A DNA stretch of 64,000 nt from contig KN805381.1 of assembly GCA_000818945.1 (NCBI GenBank), forward strand, positions 291,035 through 355,034, in the 5' to 3' direction. Made by a program: the position numbers and the translations under genes. Position 1 is the first letter of the stretch. Each line of letters opens with the position of its first letter. Shown one piece after another: positions 20,860 through 29,419 of this stretch. The DNA comes from Schizochytrium sp. CCTCC M209059. Taxonomy: Eukaryota; Sar; Bigyra; Thraustochytrida; Thraustochytriidae. Under the pieces are notes generated by a model. It was not told the origin of the DNA. It saw only the letters and a list, made by a program, of their open reading frames with translations, and did no database searches.

Positions 20860-20885
20860 TGCTGCTGCCGCTGCTGCTGCTGCTC
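20829..20885 (+). repeat. Interrupted CTG trinucleotide array
   Basis: About 19 CTG/CTC/CCG triplets lie upstream of the severin-like gene. Confidence 0.9.
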
Positions 20886-21225
20886 CGAAGCGCAAGTCGG
20901 CGGCGCTCTTTCCCGCCTGCCGAGCTCGGCTGGAGCGCGCAGGCCCAGGATCGCGCGGGTCGGCCGGCCGCGCGTGAGGAAGGCTGGCCAGGAAGGAAGG
21001 GAGGAGGGAGAGAGAGGGAAAGAGGGAAGGAAGGAAGGAAGGAAGGGGAGGGAGCGGGGAAACAAAGGCGCCCGGCCGCTTGTTTGCTCGCGTGGGCTGG
21101 CGTGCTCAAGTTCAAGTTGCGAGCGTGTGGAAGGCATTTCTTTCGCCCCTTGCTCGCCCTGGCCGCCCCTGCGCGAGGCGAGCTGAGATCCGCGCCCGGC
21201 CGCCAGACCTGCAACGCGCTGGCTC

Positions 21226-21275
21226 GCGAGCAAGCAAGCGAGCGAGCGAGCGAGCGAGCAAGCAAGCAAGCAAGC
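21226..21275 (+). repeat. GCGA/CAAG tetranucleotide array
   Basis: A composite of CAAG, GCGA and again CAAG units lies about 170 bp upstream of the severin-like start codon. Confidence 0.85.
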
Positions 21276-21446
21276 CGCGCCCGCGCCCCGCGTCCCCGCG
21301 CCTCGTCGGCAGAGCAGAGCGGAGCGGAGCGGAGCAGAGGGCGTCGCGTGCAGCACGTGCTGCTCGGCACGCGCGGGAGCGGCGCGTCGGGCAGGAGAGC
21401 GCGCTGCAGCTGGAGAGCAAGCAGAGCAGGAGCGGGGCGCGGCAGG

Positions 21447-22724
21447 ATGAGCTGGCTCACGAACGGGAACACCTCGGTGCGCAGCGGCATGCCCGTGAAC
21501 TCGCGCGATAGGCCGCGCTTCTCGTGGCGGCGCAAGCTCGTGGAGGCCAAGCAGGCCAGGCTCGAGGACTCGAACATCGCCGGCATCGGAAGCAAGGAGA
21601 ACCGCAGCCTCGCCAAGTCGGCGGCCGCAACCGACAGCGAAATCGCCAAGGCAGGCAGGAAGGTAGGCCTCGAGGTGTGGCGCGTCGAGAACAAGCGCAC
21701 AGCCCGAGGCGCCCCGGACTTTGGCGTCAAACGCGTCCCCGCCGAGGAGTTTGGCAACTTTTACTCTGGCGACTCGTACATCGTGCTCAACACGTACCGC
21801 CCCAAAGACCCGCAGACGAAGAAGGTCCTCAACAAGCTGGCCTTCGACCTCTTCTTTTGGATCGGCGAGTCCTCGAGCATCGACGAGCAAGGCGTCGCAG
21901 CCAAGAAAACGGTCGAAATCGATGACCTCCTCGACGATGCGCCCATTCAGCACCGCGAAACCCAGAACCACGAGAGCAAGCTGTTCCAGAGTCTGTTCAA
22001 GGAGATCAAATATATCTCGGGGGGCAACGAGAGCGGTTTTCGCCGCGTCGAGCCTCAAAGCTACGAGCCCCGCCTCTTCATGGTACGGTCTTCGCAACGC
22101 ACGACGCGCGCCGTTCAAATTCAATGCCTTGCCAGCAGGATGAACCACGGCGATGCCTTTGTTCTCGATTCCGGTGTCAAGGTGTACCGCTGGGTCGGGG
22201 AGACGGCGACCCCTTTCGAAAAAGTCAAATCCGGCATGCTCCAGTGCAACATTGTAAACTCGCGCAATGGACGGTCCCGCAAGGCCGAGGTAGACGACGA
22301 TTTTTGGAAAATTCTCCGCGGCTCGATCTCCGATGTCCTCCCTGCGGATCAGCCTTACATTCCCAAGGGCCTCGCCGCCGAAGGCAAGGGCGGCGCTGGA
22401 TCGCGCTACTTTGGCCGCAAAAGCATCAAGGTGTACCGAATTTCGGATGCCGCTGGCAAGGGCGTGCAGTTCACCAAAATGGCAGAGGGCGGCAACATTC
22501 GCTACAGCATTCTTGACTCGAACGATGCCTTTCTCGTTCACTGCGATCTTGGTGTATGGCTGTGGGTCGGTAATGGCGCGAGCCAGGCGGAGCGGTCAAA
22601 GTGTTTTCCTATCGCAGATCAGTACATTCGGGAGCACGAACTCGAAAAGGGCATGCCCATCACTGCTCTCAAGGAAGATCAAGCTCGTGCCAATCTGCTC
22701 TTTCGCTCGTTCTTCTCCTACTAA
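21447..22724 (+). CDS. Severin/fragmin-type gelsolin-family actin-binding protein
   Basis: The protein is 425 residues starting at ATG 21447 (MSWLTNGN); the frame is open much further upstream only through repeat DNA. Three gelsolin-like domains are visible: G1 about 70-170 (GLEVWRVEN ... YSGDSYIVLNTY ... FFWIGESSS), G2 about 200-290 (RLFMVRS ... GDAFVLDSG ... YRWVGE) and G3 about 320-425 (IKVYRISD ... DAFLVHCD ... WLWVGNGAS). This three-repeat length matches severin and fragmin, cytosolic Ca2+-dependent proteins that sever and cap actin filaments. The D-x-Y/F-V/I-L core of each domain is conserved. An N-terminal extension of about 60 residues is Arg/Lys-rich. No headpiece is present, so it is not a villin. 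Confidence 0.92.
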   Translation: MSWLTNGNTSVRSGMPVNSRDRPRFSWRRKLVEAKQARLEDSNIAGIGSKENRSLAKSAAATDSEIAKAGRKVGLEVWRVENKRTARGAPDFGVKRVPAEEFGNFYSGDSYIVLNTYRPKDPQTKKVLNKLAFDLFFWIGESSSIDEQGVAAKKTVEIDDLLDDAPIQHRETQNHESKLFQSLFKEIKYISGGNESGFRRVEPQSYEPRLFMVRSSQRTTRAVQIQCLASRMNHGDAFVLDSGVKVYRWVGETATPFEKVKSGMLQCNIVNSRNGRSRKAEVDDDFWKILRGSISDVLPADQPYIPKGLAAEGKGGAGSRYFGRKSIKVYRISDAAGKGVQFTKMAEGGNIRYSILDSNDAFLVHCDLGVWLWVGNGASQAERSKCFPIADQYIREHELEKGMPITALKEDQARANLLFRSFFSY

Positions 22725-23297
22725 GTGAAGACGACTCGAAAGGCCATCTCATCTTATGATTCAGCAGAGAATCGTTCTTGCTTTCGCTCTCGCTTTCGCT
22801 CTTGCTCTGCCTGATTACTATTTCTAACTCATAGAATTAATTGTTGATGTTTTGATTACCACTAACTTGCTATCATTCGAGTCTTACTTAATGGATGAAC
22901 TTGGGGCGCAATCAAGGACAATCTTTCTTTCCTATCCTTTGATTGAGAAACAACAGCGTACAAAAGATCATCCGCATCTTAGTCATCGTTCAGATGTGCA
23001 GCCAGCCAGCTAGCTGCTGGTCAAGCTTTTCAGATACGCAGTTCGTTTTCAGGTTTTCTTTTTTGCTTTTTTTGCTTTTCAAAATCATCGTTCAGATGTG
23101 CAGGATGTTTTCAGCTTCATGACTACTTAGGCTAGGTAGGCCAGGCTAGGCTAGGCTAGGCTAGGCCCCGTTGTTGCACACCTGAAGAATGGTCATTGCA
23201 GCCCAATCACTTTGAAAAGTAAATCACACACACACATGAATGCTGAACGTTCACCAAAAGGAAACGGACTAGGCCTCAAGGAAAAGGAAATGCGCCG
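22725..23297. other. Convergent 3' region with short repeats
   Basis: No gene is seen between the stops of two convergent genes. A 19-bp sequence (TCATCGTTCAGATGTGCAG) occurs at 22983-23001 and again at 23085-23103. A GGCTA pentamer array spans 23129-23166. Confidence 0.55.
23129..23166 (+). repeat. GGCTA pentamer array
   Basis: About seven partly degenerate units (AGGCT/AGGTAGGCC variants) lie in the 3' region of two convergent genes. Confidence 0.8.
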
Positions 23298-24971
23298 TTA
23301 TTTCCGATGTAGAAATGAGGGAGCGATTTTCCGCATACTCTCGTGATAGGTGCCGGTCCTGCTTTCTGCGTCCATAAATACCTTGACGGAGTGACAAATG
23401 TCACAGCGCCCTTCGATGACAGCTTTTTTCTGGCAACACGCTTCGATGCACTCGACCCCGTGCGTACTGCATATCCCGTTGAGATTCGCAGGCAATTCAC
23501 AATCGGCGACAACACAATTTGGTCTGTGATCTACGCAATACTTTGCACGCGCTCGGCGGACAGGATTTGTGCATCCGTCCATCGCGCACTGAGGTCGTCC
23601 GCTAGCTTTGGGGCTCCCACTGTTGTTCAAATGTTGTATGCAGTGATCTCCTGCATGCACTCCGAGCTTTGGACAAAAAGGCGCGAGGCACGTGAATAGA
23701 ACGAGGTGTTCCCGACACTTGCTAAACCCTGAACGCGCATACGCCGTACAGTGCGGAAAGGCGCAAGGTCGATTCGAGGCGGCGAGATCTGCATCAAATG
23801 TCTCAATCTTCTTCCCGATTGAAGCGAGGAAATCTCGAGAGGCCTTATCGACGCCTTTGGACGGTCTCGACTTTTGATGCTCGTGATCAGCGCAATACAG
23901 CTTTCGATAAAGTCCAGTCTTCATACAGGTGTCAAAGCTACACCTGAAGAGTAAAAGATGCCGTTGGCATTTCGAGAACCCCGGTCGAGTCGGACGTTTA
24001 CACTTGTGAATACAGCATGTTCTTACGGCCCACAAACGGTAAGTACGTGTATCCATAACTTTTTGCCTTTTTCGCAATTCGGCAATCTGAAAGTCGGCGT
24101 ACCTTCGACCTGGAAAATTGGCGAGAACGATCATAGTTTTAGTCACCTCGATGCCTTGATGTTCCTTGCACACGCCATTCTCCTCGGCACCTTGTTCGCA
24201 TTTTTTCACCGCACACCACCTGAACTTGTGCTCTTTACACTTTCCATACGCCTTGGCAGACCGTTCGCAGCCAGAGACGCTGCAAGGCTCGCGGCCTCCA
24301 TGTATTCGGCAAAGACCTTTATATCGAGCCGTCCCCTTGCATTTTGGCACGCCGCAAAGCTGTCGAGGGGAATCCTCGCTGCTCAAAGGGGGCTCCAAAG
24401 GCGCTGAAGTTCGATCTTCTAGGTAAGGGACTGCGGCTAGCCAGCGAGTAAATTGCGCTTCCAAGGAGTCCTCGTCCTCGCCGAATCGCTCCTTTTTGAT
24501 CTGCTTGGTCTCGGAAGTCTCGTCGATCGCGACTTCATTCGGGCGTTTTCGTTTTAGTGTTGATGGTGTTGACGTTGCGTCCAACTCGTGGTTTGTGCTC
24601 AAATGAAGCTTTTGCCGTTTCTTGCCTTTCTTACTCTTGCGCTTCGTTTTCCCGATGTGGTCTTCTTGAGAAAGATGTTCTGCCGCTACGGTGTTTTCAT
24701 TCATGGCGAGTGTGACTCCTCGGTCCAAGCCCTTTTCTGTTCGTTCTTCTTCATCCTTTTCGACAGTCTTCTTCGCTTCAGGCCGGTGGCGAGACTTGCC
24801 GCTACAAGCTGAGCCGCGCCCCCCGGAGGCATCTTCTTGTCTACTCGTCCCTCTCTCACCTCGAGCCTTCTTGTGTGTCTTCTGTGCCAGCGCAAGTGCC
24901 TCGGTGGGACCAGGACCACCGCCAGTGGTCTCGCGAGTGCGGCAAGGACCACCATTCTTGCTGGTGGCCAT
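23298..24971 (-). CDS. Cys/His zinc-knuckle repeat protein
   Basis: The protein is 557 residues from ATG 24971. The N-terminal ~170 residues are Lys/Glu-rich and disordered, with likely nuclear-localisation clusters (KTKRKSKKGKKRQK, KRKRP). From about residue 200 a motif of the form C-x4-C-x(7-10)-C-x2-H repeats about ten times (CGVPKCKG...CRIHGG, CSVSGCER...CKEHKF, CAVKKCEQ...CKEHQG and further copies to the C-terminus), each probably binding one zinc. Such repeats are abundant in oomycetes and other stramenopiles, often labelled 'WRKY19-like' zinc-finger proteins, although no WRKY domain is present here. A nucleic-acid-binding or scaffold role is inferred. A possible 5' exon (ATG 25127, TKNFFCKACAAHG) exists upstream, with a CTAAC branch-like site, but I cannot establish it. 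Confidence 0.75.
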   Translation of the reverse strand: MATSKNGGPCRTRETTGGGPGPTEALALAQKTHKKARGERGTSRQEDASGGRGSACSGKSRHRPEAKKTVEKDEEERTEKGLDRGVTLAMNENTVAAEHLSQEDHIGKTKRKSKKGKKRQKLHLSTNHELDATSTPSTLKRKRPNEVAIDETSETKQIKKERFGEDEDSLEAQFTRWLAAVPYLEDRTSAPLEPPLSSEDSPRQLCGVPKCKGTARYKGLCRIHGGREPCSVSGCERSAKAYGKCKEHKFRWCAVKKCEQGAEENGVCKEHQGIEVTKTMIVLANFPGRRYADFQIAELRKRQKVMDTRTYRLWAVRTCCIHKCKRPTRPGFSKCQRHLLLFRCSFDTCMKTGLYRKLYCADHEHQKSRPSKGVDKASRDFLASIGKKIETFDADLAASNRPCAFPHCTAYARSGFSKCREHLVLFTCLAPFCPKLGVHAGDHCIQHLNNSGSPKASGRPQCAMDGCTNPVRRARAKYCVDHRPNCVVADCELPANLNGICSTHGVECIEACCQKKAVIEGRCDICHSVKVFMDAESRTGTYHESMRKIAPSFLHRK

Positions 24972-25481
24972 GACCCGTCCCCGGCACCCGCGGATCCACT
25001 CGAGTTAGTGCGACTGACAGTCGTCTGAAACGCGGCAAGGGCTACGGGCCCCGGGCACCGCGCCCGGGCGCTCCCCGTGCGCCGCGCAGGCCTTGCAGAA
25101 GAAGTTCTTGGTTTGGACTCGCGTCATCTCCTCCTCCGAGTTCGCCCAAACCTCTCTCGAACCTAATGTAATTAAAAAAAAAACGCTTCGTAAAAAAATT
25201 AGAAAAAGAAAGGAAACTATGGATGGCACAGCATCTCCGACCTTGCACTGCAAATCAGAACCTGTCCGTAGCAGTAGAAAGTCCGCAGCAGTAGACGGTC
25301 TGCACGTCGGAGTCCTTCCTTGCACGCTGCCCTTCTCATGATCACGCCTATGGCCCAAGCCGCGCATCGATCAATCAACCATGGACGCCAAATTTCTGGT
25401 TGAGCTCCCGCATCGTGGTTGCCAGCAAGAAAACCAACCGGAAGCGATCGATTACCATCCAGCAGCGCAAGTTGCGCAAGG
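24972..25481. other. Intergenic region between zinc-knuckle gene and tRNA-Phe
   Basis: Promoter region of the minus-strand gene. It includes a short Cys-containing open frame on the minus strand at 25127 that might be a 5' exon. Nothing else is recognised. Confidence 0.4.
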
Positions 25482-25497
25482 GCGGTTTTAGCTCAGG

Positions 25498-25530
<33 letters not shown>

Positions 25531-25554
25531 TGCGTTCGATCCGCGGAAACCGCA
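25482..25554 (+). tRNA. tRNA-Phe (GAA)
   Basis: The cloverleaf folds fully. Acceptor stem GCGGTTT (25482-25488) pairs with AAACCGC (25547-25553), discriminator A25554. The D stem is GCTC/GAGC. The anticodon stem TCAGA/TCTGA encloses loop CTGAAGA with anticodon GAA. The T arm is CTGCG-TTCGATC-CGCGG. The D arm (A box) and T arm (B box) give the internal pol III promoter, and a T run at 25558-25566 is a terminator. No intron interrupts the anticodon loop. Confidence 0.97.
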
Positions 25555-26020
25555 TACTTTTTTTTTGTTTTTTTTCTCCTCCTGGCGCCTCCTCCTTCTT
25601 TCTAGCCTATGCCTCTTTTAGTCAAGTTTTTTTTTTTTAACTGTTTTTCTTGATGCACTTGCCAGGATATGTGCGAGCCCAGCAAGCAAACACCGTTGCT
25701 CGGCCTCGCGCAGCGCGAGACGGTCTCGCGCGAAGGCGGGAGCGGCCAGCTGGAGAGAGAAAGGCCGCGGCGGGTACAGCTCCGCGCCTCGAGGCGCAGG
25801 GCCAGATCGTGAGATACGCATACTTGTCGAGTGAGGGTGCACGTGTCCGTGTGTGCGCCGCACCTCGTCACCGGCCGGCCAGCAGTGCCAGCTCAAGGTG
25901 AACGAACACACCCAGGCTGGCACCAGCGCACGCAAACGCGGAAGCGCCTTTCTTCTCTCTCGCAGAGCGTGCTGGCTGGAGTCTGCCACGCCCGAAGCGC
26001 CAGCCAATTCAATCAACAGG
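25555..26020. other. Intergenic/5'UTR upstream of UDP-galactopyranose mutase gene
   Basis: Several T-runs follow the tRNA, then GC-rich sequence that stays open in the frame of the downstream gene from 25853. No separate gene is seen. Confidence 0.45.
25558..25566 (+). terminator. RNA polymerase III T-run terminator
   Basis: An uninterrupted T tract begins four bases after the tRNA-Phe discriminator base. Confidence 0.8.
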
Positions 26021-28522
26021 ATGGGGATTGAACGACGCGCGCGAAGCGACTCCGGTCATGGCGGAAACCTGCCGACGCGTCGCTCGCCCTCGAGCAGAAT
26101 GCACCCGACGCCAGCACGCTTGCACATTTCGTCGTCGCAAACCTCGACAGGTTTTCGCTCGTGGAAATTCGGACCATGGAAGGTGCTCGCGCTCTTGCTT
26201 GGGTCCGTCGTCTTTACCTGGCACCTTCGAGGCATCACCTTGGACAGCATGCCATGCGAGCTGACCGGCAAGAACCCCGGATCACTTTCACGTAAATTTC
26301 AGTCCTCGGTCTCGGGCGCGGCGAACTCTGTCTCTGGTGTCGAAGCAGAGGAAGTCCCCGTTGCGTACACGCCGCGCACACAATCAAAGGCGTCGACAGT
26401 AATTGAACTCGCTGCTGAGCAGTTTCCCGATGTCCTGACCATGCAAGAAATGCAGGGCTATGACATTCTCATTGTTGGTGCCGGTCTCTCGGGCACCGTT
26501 CTCGCCGACTTGTACGCCCGTAAGCACGGGAAAAAGGTGCTCATTATTGAGCGTCGCCCGCACATTGGCGGCAACTGCTACGATTTTCACGAGCAGCGCA
26601 CTGGCATTCTCGTCAACCTGTACGGCGCCCATCTTTTCCACACGGGTAAAGAGGACGTCTGGAAGTATGTGCATCGGTTCTCCGAGTGGACTCCGTACGA
26701 GCATCGTGTGGTGGGTCGTGTCGACGGCAAGCTCGTGCCGATTCCTGTCAACATTGACACAGTTAATGCGATTTTGGGTGAGAATGTGGACTCGGTGAGC
26801 GCCATGGCCGATTGGCTCTCTCGCGAGAGGCGCAGCAGTCCCGTGGGCGAGGTTGACGTTGCGACGGCCAAGAACTCGCGCGAGGTTGGCATGGGCCGCG
26901 TCGGCGAGCGCTTGTACAACAAGCTCTTCAAGGAGTACACCAAGAAGCAGTGGAACGTGTATCCCGAGGATCTGGGCCCTGTTGTGCTCTCGCGCATCCC
27001 CGTGCGTCAAGACTGGGACGACCGCTACTTTCCCAATGACAAGCACCAGGCCCTGCCTGCTGATGGATACACGCGGTGGTTCGAGGAGGCACTCGACCAT
27101 CCGAATATTCGCGTGTTTACGTCGACGGACTACTTTGCGATGCTCAAGCACGAACAATTCGCCAAGCTCAAGTTTGAAAAGACCTTTTTCACGGGCCAGA
27201 TTGACCAGTTCTTCCGGAACCGCGGGGTCAATCTCAAGCCGCTCCAGTATCGTTCCATCAAATTTGAGACTATTGTTGTGCCCGAGCCGAGTGTCCACCA
27301 ACCTGCCTTTGTGGTCAATTTCCCGCAATTCCGCGATGGCAATCACACGCGCACAGCCGAGTACAAGCACATGTATCACCAAGATTCGGCGCAGTCTGTG
27401 CTTATCCGAGAGTACTCGACCGACATCAAGGATGGCGCGGAGCCATACTATCCTTTTCCCACCGAGGAGAACCAGCAGCACTTTGAAAAGTACCGCGAGC
27501 TCGCCAAGGACGAGGAAGAGGTCAACAATGTGCATTTTGTGGGTCGTCTCGCGAACTACAAGTACTTTAACATGGATGATGCTATCCAGAACGCCCTCGA
27601 CCTCTACGTCAAGCTGGAAGGGCGCTCGCGTCTGGACGCTGCGCTGACCGAGGCCAAGATTCCCAGTGAGGACGACATGGACGTTCACTACGTGGTTGCC
27701 CTTCGCAAGGGTATGAGCGACTTTTCGTGGATTGGGGATCTGTGCGCGAGTCCGACGTGGCAACGTGCTGGAGGCGCATCGCGCGTGCGCAACACGCTCT
27801 TTTTCTACAACATGGACCGGAACTTGGACAACAGCTTGCTCGCCACGCTTCGCAGCGCCCTTTCCAAGGCTGGCTGTGGTCACGACACCCGGCTGGGTAA
27901 GGGCATGAATGTGCGCAATATTGCGCCGACTGCGAGCATTGAGCTCGTTTGGCTCGAGCATCTCTCGGCGCATAGTTTTGCCTTTGGTGACGTCAATGTC
28001 TTTCTCGATGCGCTCGTGGCCTCGGAAATGATTCCTTCGCTGTCATCGGCGCTTGACTTGCAGGCCAAGCATCTCTTTCAAAAGCAACGCTCGCGCGCCT
28101 CGCAGCCCCGTGTTTTTTCGCAAAATATCCGCGCTGTGCCTCGTCCCTCGGACGATAGCTTGTGGGTTGTCTCGGATGAGTTTTCCAAGATTGACGCGCA
28201 GGGTTCGCGCGTGGGGCTATTGCACGTTCTTCCTCTTGGCAGCTCCGGACTTAACTTTGCTCCGCAGAGCATCCATGGCCAGGCCGCAGAGTCAAGCAAG
28301 GTGATGCGCATGTTGTTTGGGGAAATGGGGGCTCCCGAGCGCTGTCCCCGCATGCCAACGTCTGCCTTTACGGCGACAGACGCCATTCTCCGTCGCATGT
28401 TGACGGTGCATCGCACGAAAATCTACGATCATTTCATCCCGAGTCTCCGCGAACGTCCTACTGGGCTTTCCGCGCAGATTATGCGCTCGTACTGGTACTG
28501 CCTTTTCTTCAGCTTTGTGTGA
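26021..28522 (+). CDS. UDP-galactopyranose mutase, membrane-anchored, with extra C-terminal domain
   Basis: The protein is 833 residues from ATG 26021; an in-frame open stretch continues upstream to 25853. A signal-anchor (about residues 50-67) predicts a type II Golgi/ER protein. The mutase domain (about 147-540) has the FAD-binding IVGAGLSGTVLA, ERRPHIGGNCYD, the substrate-site YGAHLFHT, YTKKQW, and the C-terminal FAD motif GRLANYKYFNMDDAI. The enzyme interconverts UDP-galactopyranose and UDP-galactofuranose for galactofuranose-containing glycans. A further ~290 residues (545-833) are not part of the family: this region starts MDVHYVVALRKGMSDFSW and contains patches (FFYN, IELVWLEHL, DVNVFLDAL) faintly like DUF3431 glycosyltransferase-like proteins. 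The same frame continues without stop, so it is a real fusion unless an assembly error joined two genes. The mutase assignment is firm; the tail is unassigned. Confidence 0.92.
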   Translation: MGIERRARSDSGHGGNLPTRRSPSSRMHPTPARLHISSSQTSTGFRSWKFGPWKVLALLLGSVVFTWHLRGITLDSMPCELTGKNPGSLSRKFQSSVSGAANSVSGVEAEEVPVAYTPRTQSKASTVIELAAEQFPDVLTMQEMQGYDILIVGAGLSGTVLADLYARKHGKKVLIIERRPHIGGNCYDFHEQRTGILVNLYGAHLFHTGKEDVWKYVHRFSEWTPYEHRVVGRVDGKLVPIPVNIDTVNAILGENVDSVSAMADWLSRERRSSPVGEVDVATAKNSREVGMGRVGERLYNKLFKEYTKKQWNVYPEDLGPVVLSRIPVRQDWDDRYFPNDKHQALPADGYTRWFEEALDHPNIRVFTSTDYFAMLKHEQFAKLKFEKTFFTGQIDQFFRNRGVNLKPLQYRSIKFETIVVPEPSVHQPAFVVNFPQFRDGNHTRTAEYKHMYHQDSAQSVLIREYSTDIKDGAEPYYPFPTEENQQHFEKYRELAKDEEEVNNVHFVGRLANYKYFNMDDAIQNALDLYVKLEGRSRLDAALTEAKIPSEDDMDVHYVVALRKGMSDFSWIGDLCASPTWQRAGGASRVRNTLFFYNMDRNLDNSLLATLRSALSKAGCGHDTRLGKGMNVRNIAPTASIELVWLEHLSAHSFAFGDVNVFLDALVASEMIPSLSSALDLQAKHLFQKQRSRASQPRVFSQNIRAVPRPSDDSLWVVSDEFSKIDAQGSRVGLLHVLPLGSSGLNFAPQSIHGQAAESSKVMRMLFGEMGAPERCPRMPTSAFTATDAILRRMLTVHRTKIYDHFIPSLRERPTGLSAQIMRSYWYCLFFSFV

Positions 28523-29419
28523 GGCGGTTATGCGACGCGATGCGGTGCGGTGCGGTGCGGTGCGGTGCAAGCATGAAATCGAGAGCAAAGCATGGACACT
28601 TTGTTTTAACGAGCAAGTTTATAGCCAAACTTTGATTTATTCCCGCAGCAAAATCAGTGACACACGGTGATTGAATTCATCACACTTGTCTGCGACCGAA
28701 ATCAACGTAAAGAAACGCAATTTCGATGAGTTCGTGGCATCAACTTATTCTCTTCTTCCTTTACAAGAAGAAAGATGTGTGCTCAAAAAACGCACTTGAA
28801 AGGCGTTTGACGCCCATTCTCTGCTTTACGTCCTTTGTGTACTTAACTTGGAGCAAGCCTTGACGGCTGGACATCGGAAACAATTATGAAGCCACCTTTT
28901 TGGGAAAACACTTATGAAGCCACCTTTGGGGGAAAAAAAAAGAGAGTAAAGACTACTATTACTACTGATAACTTTCTACATTTTTCACTCGAAGGGAGAG
29001 AATAAGACATATCCCGTAGGTGTGCTTCTTCCAGTGTAAAAAGAAGTTGGGTCGAAGCACCGGGGATATGAATAATTTTGAATACAGGGAATGGGCGCGC
29101 CTGTGCAAATTTTTCGGCTGCGCCTTTGTTGAGAGGAGACAATATAAAGACAAGACTGCCTCTCGTCAGTCGATTACGCTGTTCCGATAATGTCAGACAC
29201 CTTCAGAACGGCGTGCTAATAAATAACCTTTCTTTCCCCCACCTTGCTGGTTGATGTAGCTTGTGAGATATTGCGGATGGGGAGAGGAGGTCACGAGAGA
29301 AGAACGTAACGTGTGGTCACCAAAAAAAGAAAAGGACGAAGAAGGAAAGAAGTGCGACACATTCGAGCGGCAGCGCGAATGCTGGATGTATGCATGCATG
29401 CCCTTTTCCTTCATCTGCC
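28523..29419. other. Convergent 3' intergenic region
   Basis: AT-richer sequence lies between the stops of two convergent genes. It holds a TGCGG array (28541-28567) and a 25-bp direct repeat (28884-28908 and 28912-28936, TTATGAAGCCACCTTT core). No gene is recognised. Confidence 0.55.
28541..28567 (+). repeat. (TGCGG)n array
   Basis: Five pentamer units lie about 20 bp after the stop codon of the mutase gene. Confidence 0.85.

Larger units (their letters stand above)
20111..21446. other. Intergenic region rich in simple repeats
   Basis: No gene is recognised on either strand. It holds CCAG tetramers (20333-20352), a CTG array (20829-20885), AAGG tetramers near 21015-21045 and GCGA/CAAG tetramers (21226-21275). 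Long open frames here on both strands come from the repeats' lack of stop codons. Confidence 0.55.

Noticed and set aside
20736..22541. Long open frame of ~600 codons on the minus strand over the severin gene
   Set aside because: It is the antisense shadow of the severin-type gene plus stop-free repeat DNA; its composition (Ala/Arg/Leu-rich, repeats) is not that of a folded protein.
26384..27973. 529-codon minus-strand open frame over the mutase gene
   Set aside because: Antisense of a GC-rich coding sequence; the plus strand has all mutase motifs, and the minus frame shows no domain.
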